From NCBI GenBank assembly GCA_013399855.1, contig VXAY01002458.1, positions 1-64,000 on the forward strand: DNA of 64,000 bases. Direction: 5' to 3'. Of the stretch, positions 38,201-50,820 are shown piece by piece. Source of the stretch: Oxyruncus cristatus (Eukaryota; Chordata; Aves; Passeriformes; Cotingidae). A program made the position numbers and the translations under genes. The notes below the pieces were generated by a model that did not search any database, was not told the origin of the DNA, and saw only the letters and a program-made list of their open reading frames with translations. The first letter of the stretch is position 1; the number at the start of each line of letters is the position of its first letter.

Positions 38201-41200
38201 GGAGTCAACGTTAAACACACACAGGAGAGAAGTACTGAGAGCTTTTTGAGCTCTCTCAGCAACACCAAGCCACCTTTTTTTCATTCTGTTTAGAAAAAGA
38301 GGGGGGCATGAGTTTTGGTATGGAGGTGTCCACCCCTTCTTGCTGTGCATGCGCTGGGATTCTCCTGGAGTCTCGTTCCAGCCTGTGAATACCACTCCCG
38401 AAATGGAGAGAGGTGCTGGCTACCTGGTGAGCTGAGGCACTCCTGTCTGCCCTGGGGCTGAGACTCCATTAGGCAAACACTCCCTGCTCAGGGAGTGACA
38501 GCTCATTACTAAGGAGAGGAGGCAGAACAAACATTGAAAAGGCCTTCACTACTGCTCCTCTACCTTCCATTTTACCTTTCTTTTTTTTCCACCTGTGAAA
38601 CTTTCCTACTTGTTTTTTTGCAACTTTCCTGCTTGTTTTCATATCTCTGTGTTTGTGAATCATGTCCCTAGCTTATGCCGTGACAGTTATCAGATTAGTA
38701 TTTATTTCTGCTTTAGAACTGAAATGAAAAAATTATCAGTTTTTTTTAAAGCTGGCTTTTCAATGTAGCTTTGGGTTTTTCTTGGGTTCATTTTTTTGCT
38801 TCCTAATTATTTTCATATTTCCATATTCTTTGATTAATTTCATTATTTTATTGTGCTTCTTGCCAATCTTTTTACCTTACTCCTTCCATTCATTCCTTTT
38901 GTCTCCTTTCTGTGTTTCTTCCCCATCTGTCCATACAGCTCTTCCCTCATGTTCCTCTTTCACTCATTAACTGTCCTCTAATTACTCTGTAGTTATTTTT
39001 TTTCATAATATTCAGGCAGTGTCCTGTATGGCTTGCTCAGCCTTACAAGCCCTGGGGATGGGAAGGGAGAGGACTGGGAGGAGAGAAAATGAGGAAGGAG
39101 GCTGACTTGAGCACACTGTTGTCCTACAGGAAAAAAAAAAAAAACACAACAAAACTGCTATCTTTGCAAAGTCCATAAACACAGTTTGACTGACTCACTG
39201 TATGCCAAACTGAGTAGCAACCTCCTTTCCTAGGATAATGAGAGCCTTGGAGGGATGGTGGTTCCCTGAAGTATGAAAACATGAAAGAGGACTTCCCCAA
39301 AGCCATTGGGTGGAGCACAAAGGATGTGGAAAGACTGGAGGGCTGGAGAGTAAAGATGATGATAGATAAAGATAAGGAATTCAAGCACCATGAATATCAA
39401 CAATTGAATAAGTTGGCACTATAAACATTTTGGCCTCCACTGAGTATCAGCTGGTGAGACTGGGGGAGTCCACTGTTTTGTAACTGTGAGTCTGAATATG
39501 TCTAAGGCTACAAATTCTATAATGAATACCTAAATCAGTATACAACAGCCAAGCACAAGATGAGTATATTACAAACTCAGTTCAGACTAGCTTAACTGGA
39601 AAAAAGACTTTTTTATTCTTAAATGTCTGAGAGAAAAACTTTACTGCAGGCATAGTTTTTACAGGTGGGTAAGTGATACTGTATAAAATACCTCAGTAAT
39701 ACTGACAAATCACTTCAGGGATCTCTACTTTGTTTTAACACTGCCATGTCTGACTTCTATATTCATAATTTTTCTTTCTTTTTCCCTTTTCTAATACCAG
39801 TTCTTTGGGTCATTTAATAAATCCAATGGGATGTGATTGATTACCCTCCCATATTTTCTTCCTTTTCTTCCTTCATGCATTCTGATCAGCACATTTTCAT
39901 TGCAGCTCCCTGAAATGGAAAATTATGAAAAAAAAAATTGTTGGCTAATTTTTTGATAAGAAAGAAATATGTGTGGCAAGATTGTACCCTTCTGTGACTG
40001 TCTTCATGTTTTTACTTGGTATTCTAAAAAGTGAGGAAAAAGTCATAAAAAAAGGAAGTCTAATTTGCATTTACTTTACAAAGATTTGAATTTCTATTAA
40101 AAGCTCCAAGAAGCAGTGTCAGGCCTGTAAGGGAGGGCTGTTGTCATGACCATATTTCTGATTCTTAATTCCAGCAAAATAGTAGTTGATGATATTACCT
40201 GAAATCTGAATGACTAACCCTTTGTTCTAATGTTTAGTTTAATTATTCAGACAAAAACTCAGGAAGTTTCAAGATGGAAAACCCAGGAAGGTTTTCCCTA
40301 TAATGGACAGCTTATGCTGTCTGTATAGTTGTTCACCCTCACAATGAGGGTCTCTATCTGCTGGATCTGCACACACCAGTGGGAGATATATATGCTGGCA
40401 ATGTTATAGATAGTATATGATATTCTGATGTAATATGAACTTCAATCTGCTTAATTTTTGCACAATTAGCTAACAACAATGCAATGATGTACCAAAGATA
40501 ATAGCTTCTTAGTGTCGTTTGCTCATAACAACAAAAGAAGAAGGAAATTAAAACTGTTTAACTTTATTCTTTTTTAATAAGATGTTTTTTCTTTTGAATA
40601 TCAGCCAAAAGTAGAGATCAAATGAAAGAGAGAAAAGATACATAAACCAAACTGATTACAAGAAAGAGTATACTATACAAGAAAGGGTATATAATATATA
40701 TTAATTAGATTGGAAAGTATTTTGGTTTTCCAGCCACCTATCTTTATAATCTCAAAAAACATCTAAAATAATAAATGTTAAACATGTGCCGAAACTAACG
40801 TACATGTATCAACTTGTCTATGCTTACAAATGGAATAATTTAAACAGAACATGGCAAGGGAATTAGAGAAATAAAGAAACAACCACACCTATCCTTGTAA
40901 AGCATGTAAAACTGAATAACATGAAAGAGCATGAGTGAGTGAAAGAAAATTGTATGTGCGTGTGTATAAACTACTTAAGGTGGTGATACTAAATTAATGT
41001 ATCACTAACGCAGGGTGGATGAGGCGGACCTGGTCAGCTTCCTCTTTCCATGACAAAATAAGATCTGATCAACGCATTAATTAGACAAGCGTTTCATCTG
41101 TTAATTACTCTGTTATTGTCAGAGTTTTAATATTTCTTGTGAATGCAAACCACAATGCTGAGATTTTACAGGATGACATTAAACTGCTATAATTTCAAGA

Positions 41201-41935
41201 TTTTAGTAATGGATGCAGTCAGGATGAAGGAACTCTAAGTGAACATTTTTGGGATTATAAATTTATCCAAGATGTACTCTACACAATATAGAAATCACCA
41301 AGGGTCTTCTTTTGTAGTTTCTATAGCCACCAAACCAGAACTCATAACAAAGTTATATAGAGCTTGAACACGATCTTAGTAGGAACAGTGTGCCTTCACC
41401 AATGCAAAAAGATCAAGTAGATACTGAGATATTTAATTCAAAATTCAAAGTTTTGCCCTAGTAATTCAAGGCAATGTTAAAATTTTTTTGAAGTTGGACA
41501 CATATTTGCAGATTTTTTGAGCACTATAAGGTAAATGGAAAAAAAAAATTACCAAATGTAAACCATCTGGCAGCATTATGCAAAGTGAAATATGTGAAAT
41601 TACCCATAAGTAAATACTTACTATGCAATTTGAAAACATCTTTTGTAGTCTAACAATTCTATGTATATTCTAGTACATATAGTGAGACTTGGGAATGTTC
41701 CAACATTAAGCAGAGAACCCCAACCACGTCCTGACAGAAAAAAAAAATCATCCCATCTTCCCACCATCTCTTCTCCTCCTCTGTGTGCTGATTCCCACTG
41801 GATCAGAATTTGTGTATGTGGACAGCCCCTTGCATGACATATGCTACATAATATTATGCTGCATGTTTCTTTGGGCAAGCACAGAGCCAAGACTGCAGGA
41901 AGCACTGTGGACATCCAAGCTCACCAGTTAAATCA
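35235..41935. other. Intergenic, AT-rich
   Basis: No convincing exon. A small direct repeat of an 11-bp unit (GGAAGCTGAAA, about 2.7 copies) lies at 35673-35702. A GC-richer patch at about 36990-37200 has overlapping short open frames on both strands (the longest is 145 codons at 36787-37224), with no recognisable domain. There is a run of 14 A near 39130. Confidence 0.5.
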
Positions 41936-42466
41936 TTGAATCATAGAATGGCCTCGGTTGGAACTGACATTGAAGATCATCTAGTTCCAACCCTCCTGTC
42001 GTGGACACACCAGGTTGCACAGAGCTCCATTCAACCCAGCTTTGAACGCTCCCAGGAATGGGACATCCACATCTTCTTTGGGCGACTTATTCCAGTGCCT
42101 CATCACCTTCACAGTAAAGAATTTCTTCCTAGTGTCCAGGCAAAACCTAGTCTCTTTCAGTTTGTAGACATTCCCCCTTGTCCTATCTCTATATGTCCTT
42201 GTGCAAAGTCCTTCTCCATCTTTCTTGTGGGCTCCCTTCAGTTACTGGAAGGCTGCAATTAGATCACCCCAAAGCCTTCTCTTTTCAAGGCACAACAAAC
42301 CCAATTCTCTCAGCCTTTCCTTGTTAAGAGAGGTACGCCATCCCTCTAATCAACTTGGTGGCCCTTCTCTGGACTTACTCCAAGAGGTCAGTGTCCTTCC
42401 TGTGCTGGGAACTCCAGAGCTGGATGCAGTACACCAGGTGGGGTCTCACCAGCCATAAATGTCACC
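41936..42466 (-). mobile_element. CR1 retrotransposon 3' half-kb, minus strand
   Basis: Starts with GAATCATAGAATGGCCTCGG, a complemented octamer tail, and continues through TTCTTTGGGCGACTTATTCC and GGCTGCAATTAGATCACCCC to CCAGGTGGGGTCTCACCAGCC. This is the last ~530 bp of the element, covering the 3' UTR and ORF2 C-terminus. It stops at the codons for the conserved 'VRPHLEY' block, where the 5' truncation lies. A short tandem duplication (42450-42491) begins exactly at this edge. Confidence 0.93.
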
Positions 42467-42491
42467 AATGCAGCCATAAGTGTTACCAATG
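42450..42491 (+). repeat. Two 21-bp tandem units at a CR1 edge
   Basis: Units 42450-42470 and 42471-42491 share CAGCCATAA-TGT-ACCAATG and differ at two positions. The first unit overlaps the 5' truncation edge of the minus-strand CR1, so the duplication arose after or during that insertion. Confidence 0.85.
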
Positions 42492-42570
42492 CCTGCAGAA
42501 TTGCATGAGGATTTTTATTTAACAACGTAGAGAATGTGCTGCTAAAATTATGTCAAGCATAAAAGTGTTT

Positions 42571-42649
42571 CTTCTTTCTTCATTTGTCATTAAAAGTTTG
42601 CATTAGGGTCTCTTCTTCAGTTGTCATTAAAAGTTTCAGTCGGGGTCAT
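42571..42649 (+). repeat. Imperfect direct repeat, about 40-bp unit, two copies
   Basis: Two adjacent units (about 42571-42611 and 42612-42649) both read CTTCTT...TTGTCATTAAAAGTTT...GGGTC. This is an imperfect tandem duplication in otherwise unique DNA. Confidence 0.75.
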
Positions 42650-43254
42650 ATTCTTTGGTGTCATATAGTATAACAGAAACAGTCTCCATTCAGAATTAAA
42701 AGAACTTAAACAGAAAACTTCTAAAGTATCTGATCTTTTGAACTTTCTTACATTATAGGTCAACTCCTCTAACAATGGGCTCAGTAATTTGTGTTTGAGT
42801 AACACTTAGGCATCCTTTTTGGCTTAAGAAGCAATTATTCTGAAGTCTCTGGTTTTGGTTTTAAGATCTTCAGCAGCTTGAGACTCCAGCTCCACTCTTC
42901 TTTTTTTCACATGCTGAGCTGTTACAACCTCTCATTGTGTAGAGTATTTACCAATTTTCAAACCCGATGTGCTGCTCCTTTTCTGTTGCCTTCACATTCT
43001 TTACCATAATAATTAGGTACTTTGTTCTAGAACTGTTCTCACCAGTATTGGATACAGATGTAAATTTTCTGGCTTTTTTCCCCCAAACTCCATGTATCTG
43101 AAAATCACATTAACTCTGTTGACTCCTAGCATTGGAAACTTGTGTTCAGTTGCTGCTTCTGTATATTTCCCCTACTGCAACATGAAAAAGACCAAGGTGC
43201 TCCACACTTTCTTTGCCATTGTTTTTGTTGGTAAGACCTGCCTTCAGCAGTCCC
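42650..43254. other. Intergenic between CR1 copies
   Basis: AT-rich to moderate GC. No feature recognised. Confidence 0.5.
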
Positions 43255-44512
43255 ATACCCCTGAGACCAGAGGGAAAGTCTGGAGTCAGGAAGGCTTACC
43301 CTCAGTGGAGGAGAATCAGGTCAAGGAACATTTAAAGGCACTGAACATGCACAGATCCATGGGACTGAGTGCTGAGGGAGCTAGCTGATGACATTGCAAA
43401 GCCACTCTTGATAGTCTTTGAAAAGTTGTGGGTATTGCGGGAGGTTCTCAAGGCTTGGAAGAAAGCAAATGTTACTCCTATCTTCAAGAAGGTCAAGCAG
43501 AAGGATCCAGGCTATTACAGGCTGGTCAGACTCACCTCAACGCCAGAGAAGCTGATTGACCACGTAATCCTGGAAGGCATTTCCAAGCGTATTAAGGATA
43601 AGAATGTGACTGGGAGTAGTCAGGACAGATTTACGAGAGAAATCCTGTCTGACCAACCTGATGAAGTGACTACCTTGCTGGACAAGATTAAAAAAACAGT
43701 GGATGTTGTTTGCTTTGACTTTAGCAAGGTTTTTGACACTGTTTCCAATAACATCCTTAGATAAAGTACTTAAGTACGGGCTAGATAAGTGGACAGTGAG
43801 GTAGACTGAAAACTGGCTCAGCTGCTGGGCTCAAAGGGTTGCAACCAGATGCACGAAGTCCAGCTGAAGGCCAGGCACCACTGGAGTACCTCAGGGGTTG
43901 GCACTGAGGGATTTGGTACTGCCTGGCATCTTCACTACTGACCTGGATGGTGGGACAGTCACAGTTAAGATGGAATCTGTGTCTCCAGAAAGTTTGCAGA
44001 TGACACAAAACAGAGGAGTAGCTGACACAGGAGGGTCATGCCACTATCCAGATGGGATGGGCCCAGGTGCAAAGGAGTCCAGCAAAGGGCTACAAAAGCG
44101 ATTACTGCGTGGGAGTATCTGACTGACATGAAATCAGAGGGTGCGAGTTGTGACTTTTGAGTCAGAAGAAGTCTCAGGTGGGATCTTGTCAATGTGTATA
44201 AATACCTGATGGCAGGAACAAAGAAAGTGGACCCAGGCTATTCTTGGGGACACAACCGCCAGTGAGAAAATGAAACAAAGGAAATTTCACTTAAATGAAA
44301 GAAAAATCTTTTTACTATGAGAGTAGTCAAGCATTGGCAGAGGTCACCCAGAAAGTTGGCAGAGTGTGCATTCTTGTAGATATTTAAAATCCAGCTGGAC
44401 ACAGCCCTGAGCAACCTGCTACAGCTGGCCCTGCTCTGAATACAGGGTTTGGATAAAATGATTTCCAGGCATGTCTTCCAACCTCAGTATTCTGTGATTT
44501 TGTGGTTCTGTA
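43255..44512 (+). mobile_element. CR1 retrotransposon, long but internally deleted
   Basis: The most 5'-extended CR1 copy here. Plus-strand translation of 43369-43764 gives NVTPIFKKVKQKDPGYYRLV, DRFTREILSDQPDE and CFDFSKVFDT (43711-43740), the N-terminal half of the reverse transcriptase including motif A. It then shifts frame: GVPQGLALRD (from about 43883) is one frame off, and the catalytic FADD box (43993-44004) is back in the first frame and intact. Shortly after, near 44035-44075, the sequence skips several hundred base pairs of ORF2 to its C-terminal part. It ends ATTCTGTGATTTTGTGGTTCTG (44489 on). Not functional. Confidence 0.92.
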
Positions 44513-47500
44513 AATCACCACTTGAGAGGGTAGAGTATTACATTATTAGGTACAGCTTAACTGTGTTCTTTCAACCAACAGGCACCTTTGATTTTAATGT
44601 AATTTTTTTATTATTATTATTATCCAGATATGGTTTAAGTAGAAGAAAACTTCAAAAGCCTCCAGGAGGAATTTCCTTAGTCTTTATTAGTTGGCAATTC
44701 CCTTCAGATACCACAACTAATATTATAATGATATTCTAGCCCTGGAAAAATTGTTACAGAAATGCATGGAACAGTGCAAAATGATCATGTTGGGGCCAGA
44801 ACAAACAATAGGATAGTGATAAAGACAGAAGTAGAAGTTTGAAAGAGCTTTAAAGCTGGGTACCAGATGCTTCCATGTAAAGTGACAGGGAAAGGAAGAA
44901 TGATTAATTACTGAAAGGGAAAAAAAAGGTTGTTTTTTTTTTACTTTCACTTTTTAAGACTGTATCATTTTATATACTATTCTTTCCCCGCCGCCCCCAA
45001 ATCAAAGACAGAATTGCCTGGTTTTATATCATAAAATACAGGACAATAAGATGAGATCCCCAGACAAGTAGTGACTAAAAGTAGAGAGGAGCATCTTCCA
45101 AAGGTGAATCCCCTCATCACCAAACTTTTTTGCAGGGAGACCATCTTACCCTACAGAGGAGTGAAGGGAACTTAGTAGATTGTGTTCATGACTTACTGTG
45201 AATTCAGGATCTAAAGTGCAGAAGAAAGACTCTTGGAAAGTCTTTCAAACCAACACGCACCACAGTTAAGCATTTCTAGTAATTTCAGATGATTGGTAAC
45301 AAAATAAATGATTCATAGTTCTATGAATGCTGTTTTGAGATAATTATTTATCTGAGTTATGGTAGGATAAAGACTGGGTAGCAACATGTTTCTGGGCATG
45401 TATATCTCCAAACTAATCTCAGAACTGGCTTGAGGCACCTCAACAATGTAGGCAAAACTAGATGGGGGCAAAGGGCATTTCACACGAGAGTGTGTGCTAG
45501 GATAGGGGAAACTGGGAGTTTGATCAGACATTGGATATCTGGCGGGGTAGGAAGGTTAATGGTTACTCAGGAAGCAGCAAAACAGGGAACAGGAAAAGCC
45601 TGTGTGGATTTTGGGGGCTGGGAGAGCTCAGCAACTTTCCAGGCTATGAAGCTGGGAGAGGCCTGGGACAGGACATGGAGTTTTCAGAAGGCTGTAGTGT
45701 GTCAAAAAGTTCAGGAAACTTCCTTTTCACTTCCCACTTTTGCCCTTGAAAAATCCCGCATTTACAAGCTGTTTTGATTTAAAAATCACAGACAGCAACC
45801 AACTCAACCTCACAGAGTTACATAGGGGGGTTATATGCATTATCCTCCTGTACTGGGTGCCATGTTGTGCACCGGATGGGTATGCTGGGGGCCCAGGGAC
45901 AGAATTGGGCTGCTGACCATCAAACAAAACTTGAGAGATGAGCAGAGCAAGATGAAACAGCTGTTAAAGGAAGGAACCAAAACCACCTGCCAGCCACTGA
46001 TTTAGACTGATTCTTTGGAGACAACTGTGAAGCCACCACCGTCTGTGTGGTTACACAGGGCTGTACACAAGTACACAGGTACACATCCATTTCCTCTGTC
46101 TCTTTCCAAGGCTGTCTAACACTGTCCCAGAAGTGTACCTGCTTATTTTGCTCTGTGCTAAAGTCAGCTGTGCAGCAGGAGATTTGGCAGGAGATCAATA
46201 TGCCCTAAACACCAGTGAAGTCACCCATGTATGTCAGTTAGGATATTATATGGCTTTCAGTGTAAGCTACACAACATAATACATCTTCATGTGAATCTCT
46301 TAAGAACGTATGCAGGTTTCAAGATTCCATTTCATTGACTCTGCATACTTATGCCAGCATTGTCTTAGCTTCTGAATAATTTCTCCTTTTCCTTAAATAA
46401 TGTTAAGGAGATACGCATAAGGAAAAAGAATTCCACATTTCAATACAATTTAATTTTTTTTTCAGACTGCACCCCGTTTTGGACTAGTGTTGATCACATA
46501 TATATGACTGGTATCAATTCCGGCAAACTCTACTTTGTAATGCTGAAGTCAACCAAAGAGTCAGGAAAATATATAGAGAGAAAATTGTAAAGACTTAAAC
46601 TAATTCTAAAAGTACATATTTTACTGGTTATATCCAACACCAAATCATTCAAGTCAAGATTAATAACCCAAAAATGATACATTATCTGTTTGTCTTTCTT
46701 CAATCAATAATGTAAACAGCTTCTTTTGTTTGAAATGAAGTAATCTCTCTAAATATTTTAATTGCTTTTCTTCTTTACTTGTCACAGAAAACTGGGAAGA
46801 ATACAAATGTAAACAATCTAAGTAGGAAATTTTCATTTAGAAACATCAGTTGATCAGGTATGCAATTTCTTCATGTTGTGGACACTGTTGTAACTCTAGT
46901 GAGATCACAGACAATATACTTCATCTCAAAATTCATTTCAGAACAAAGAATGAAACTTCACATAGTTCAGATTAAAGAAGGTATTACTTAAAATTTTATG
47001 GAGTTAAATCCAGAAGGTAACATATAAAAACTTTCTGAAACACTTTCCCCTAAAACTTGTTACATAGGAGTTTGCTCATGAGTGTATACTTTTGAACAGA
47101 GATAAAGAGAGTGCTCATCTCAGTCATCATCTAATCCATACTTTAGGAAAGCTCCAATAATTTCATCCCATATTTAGTGAAACAGCACCTCTTTTGCAAA
47201 CCTTGTCCATGACTTTTGGCAGCAATTTTAGATTCATACAGAATAGCAACAATAAAAAAGCCAAAGTACCAGCAGTATTTTAACCTGCCACCTGTATTTG
47301 TACCATTGTGTCATTGAATTGTGCTCACAGAAGCTCCAGTTGTCACTTGATTAAAACAAATTTGCCACCGGCATTTTGCTTACATTCCTATTTAAACTAA
47401 CTGAATTGGCCTAATTACTGAGACTAAGACATTTGCAGAGGTTCATATCAGCTAAAAAATAAGTATTTAGAAAGCAAGGAATATTTTGCAATAAGTCAAA

Positions 47501-50229
47501 ACTGTATTTGTGAAATGAAAGTTCACAGATTTATTTTCAATTTCAGTAGGACAACTTTGGAAATTTGGTTTCAAAATTTTCTGTTCCCATCTTTTTCTTC
47601 TCCTTGAGCTTAACACTTATCCATTTCCTCATTCACAAGAAATAATACTATCCTTTCATAATTCCCAATCCCCTGCACAGAGACATTTTCAAATGTTGTA
47701 TTTCTCAAAAATCTTTCGTATCTGCACATTTTACTACTCTCTAGGAAAAAAAAAAAAGTGAGTAAACCCTTGGAGTTTACATTGTTCCCAATAGGAGGGC
47801 ATATTCAAGGATACTTTGGAGACATGTCCTAGGAAACTTTTAAATGCAAACATTTGTTTGAGATGAAAACGAAGAAGTAAACTAGAGCTGTACAGATTTC
47901 TGAGTCAAGAGAAGCCACAGGAACTCTTTTCTTACCTCTTTTCTTCTAACAAAAAATGAAATGCTTTAAAACAATTCCCTGCCAACATCTCCATTTGCTA
48001 CCTTCACCTATATACAAAAAAGCAAGACTAAACAATTAGTGAAATAGAATGAAAATAGAATGAAAATGTCTATGCACAGCCATCAAAAGAAAGACCTTCA
48101 AGGCTAGTTTAATGCATGCCATTCATTAGCTGAAGCTTTACATTTCTGTACACATTTTTAATTTTCTTTATACTCTTTGGGTACTTCTCTCTAACACACT
48201 GCAGAACCCCTTCCCTAGGATATTTGCATGCAGCAGAGAAAGGAAGCAGCCTAGATGTAGCAGTATTAGATGTAGCAGCAAAAGATGTAGTAATAGAATT
48301 ACAAAACAATAAGGCTACAAAACTAGTACCAGCTGTAGTAATATTTTCAAAAGCTGTTTAGTCATTCTACTTTCTCCCTTGTGTCTGAAATACTATTTAA
48401 TTTTTTTCTGACATGCTACAGAGTACAAATACCACCAAGAGACTGTTTTTTCTCCAGTATTAAAGTTTTATTTTTTGATTATAAGAAAATTCAGGTTTGA
48501 AGACATACTTACTTATTTTCAATTCATACTTCCATTTGTTAAAATAACTCTTTGATTTTTTTCTAATTAATCAGATGAACCTAAATGATAAATTTACACA
48601 GAAAAAGAAAGGAGGAAAACCATTTTCAGGCCATTCTGTGTTTGTATATAACATCCTAAATGGTCATGACTAATTATTGTTCTGGCTTTCATTCTCCTTG
48701 GCAGTTCCTGAGTTTTTCCTTATATTAGTGATGTATATAAAAATGCTGAAAGTTGTCCTAGAGAATTCCCATTCCAGGAAGGTTCATCTTCCAGAAAAAG
48801 TTTTCATCTGATGCTGTAGGAAAGAGAACAGAGGAACATGTCTGCAGTTCAATGACATGCACAGACATTATAGCTCTGTCTTCAACAGAAACTTGTCTGA
48901 ATGACAGACTAATGTATTAGGAACTTAGGCACATCTTTTACCAGAAAAGTAGGAACATCCAACTTTGAACCAGAGCCCCTCATTTGCCTAAACAAATTGT
49001 GTTTGACTCATTAATCAGAATTAAACAATAGCTACTGTGGACAGCTTTCAATGTCAGAATGCCTCTTTTACCTTTTGCTGTATTCCAGTAAGGTTGTTTC
49101 ATTACTTCTATAACAATTATCACACATATTCTGATCAGAACTCTGTATCATTAAAATAGATGTAGAGATTGATGTTATATCCTCTTACCCTCTGTCCTAC
49201 TCTGTCCACATCACCGTACTGCTACTCTATTATCTTGTATTTATAACTACTGCATCAATTGCTACATTGCTACCTAGAGTATAATCAAAGAAAAGCAATT
49301 CTAAAAGAAGTGTTAGTGAATAAATATTTTCTGTTAAAAATGATGCCCTAATATTTACTCTAAAGCTTCAATTGGAACATTTTCTATGATAATCTGCATT
49401 CTAAAAGCATCTTTAATAACATAATTAAATATTTTAGGTCTAAATATTTGCCCGAGGTTTGTTAAGATTAAAGAAAAATTTTAATTTTTATATGCATCGA
49501 TATATATAGATTAACTCCAAAAAAGTACTGTCAACTTAATTTTTGCAGAGCTGAGTACTAAAAAAACTTATGTCAGATTGTCCTCTCAAATTTCCTGAGT
49601 TTTCACCATTGCAAAAGTCAAGGTATGGGAAATCATACCAGGCTATATGACAGAGGAACACAGTCCTTATCTTTCATGTTGGGTAATTTAATGAAGTTTT
49701 AAGCAAAGTCCAGAATACATATAATGTCATGAATGCAAGACAAATAAATCTCAGCTTATTAGTGAGCTGAGAGGACACACTGCCTGATGTGGTACCATCA
49801 GCAAATGAGCAAGAACATGAAGAAAAAAGGGGGGAGGAAGTCATAGAAAACAAAAGAACATAAGGCAGGAGTCAGATTTGGTCAGTATAGAATAATTGTT
49901 AAGTATTGTTTCACAGTGTAGCATAACAATGCTTCTATCACAGTGGTAGTATTACATTCTGACTGTTTCAGTCCCCTGTCTCAGTTCTAAACCTGCCCCG
50001 GTAAAGCTTGACTTTTTGTGGCTTTGGGAGCTAAGAAAACACTTAATGTTGCTCTGCAGTATCACTGCTTTCCAAGTGAATGCTACAGTTCAAGCACAGG
50101 AGAGAAATCCTGCGATTTTTTTTCAGCAGGGACAAGTTTTCATACCTGAAGCCATGCAGATTCCTAACCATTGACACATGCACAGTGGATTTCAAAGTAC
50201 AGAGAGCTTAGGGAGCCATTACTTCACCT
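44513..50229. other. Intergenic, AT-rich
   Basis: The 3' part, from about 46200, is strongly AT-rich. A G-rich patch at about 45430-45777 holds a 115-codon plus-strand frame with no recognisable family. A (TTA)n run lies at about 44607-44625, and a short hairpin CTCAGCT...AGCTGAG at 49750-49771. No exon or repeat family recognised. Confidence 0.5.
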
Positions 50230-50820
50230 TCCGTCACTGGGCATCACTGAAAAGAGCCTGGTTTTGCCCTCTTTGCACCTTCCCTTTAGGTGTTTATACA
50301 TACTGATGAGGGGTTCTACAGCCTTCTCTTCTCCAGGCTGAGCAGTTCCAGCACTCCTGGCTTTTTCTTGTATGTAAGGTGCTCCAGTCTCTTTATCACC
50401 ACTCAGGCCCTTTGTTGAACTCCTTCCAGTATATCCATGTCTCTCTTGCATTGGGTGTCCCAGAACTGGACACAGAACTCTGGGTGTGGTCTTACCAGAG
50501 CTGAGCAGAGGGGAAGGATCAAATCCCTCAACCCGCTGGCAATGCTCCAGGGTGCAACCCAGGATGCCATTCACTTTTTTTTGCATCAGTGGCACTGCTG
50601 GCCATTTTCAACCCGCTGTCTGCCAGGACTCCCAGGTCCTTTTCTGACAAGTTGCTTTCCAGCTGGTTGGCCCCCAGCATGTGCTGTTGCATGGGGCCGT
50701 TCTTTCTCAGATGCAGGACTTTGCACTCCCCCTTGCTGACTTCATGATGTTCCCATCAGCACATTTCTCTAGTCTCTCAAGATCTCAGTGGCAGCACAGC
50801 CCTCTGGCACATTAACCACT
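50230..50820 (-). mobile_element. CR1 retrotransposon, minus strand, both ends truncated
   Basis: CACCTTCCCTTTAGGTG, CTTCTCTTCTCCAGGCTGAGC, GTCCCAGAACTGGACACAG and CTGCCAGGACTCCCAGGTCC are diagnostic of the ORF2 C-terminus read on the complement. It extends to TTGCTGACTTCATGATGTTC and CCTCTGGCACATTAACCACT. The 3' UTR and octamer tail are absent, unlike the other copies, so the 3' end was lost after insertion. The 123-codon frame at 50224-50595 (minus) is part of this decayed ORF2. Confidence 0.9.

Noticed and set aside
45430..45777. 115-codon open frame in a G-rich patch
   Set aside because: No recognisable family, splice sites or promoter. Kept only as a note in the intergenic entry.
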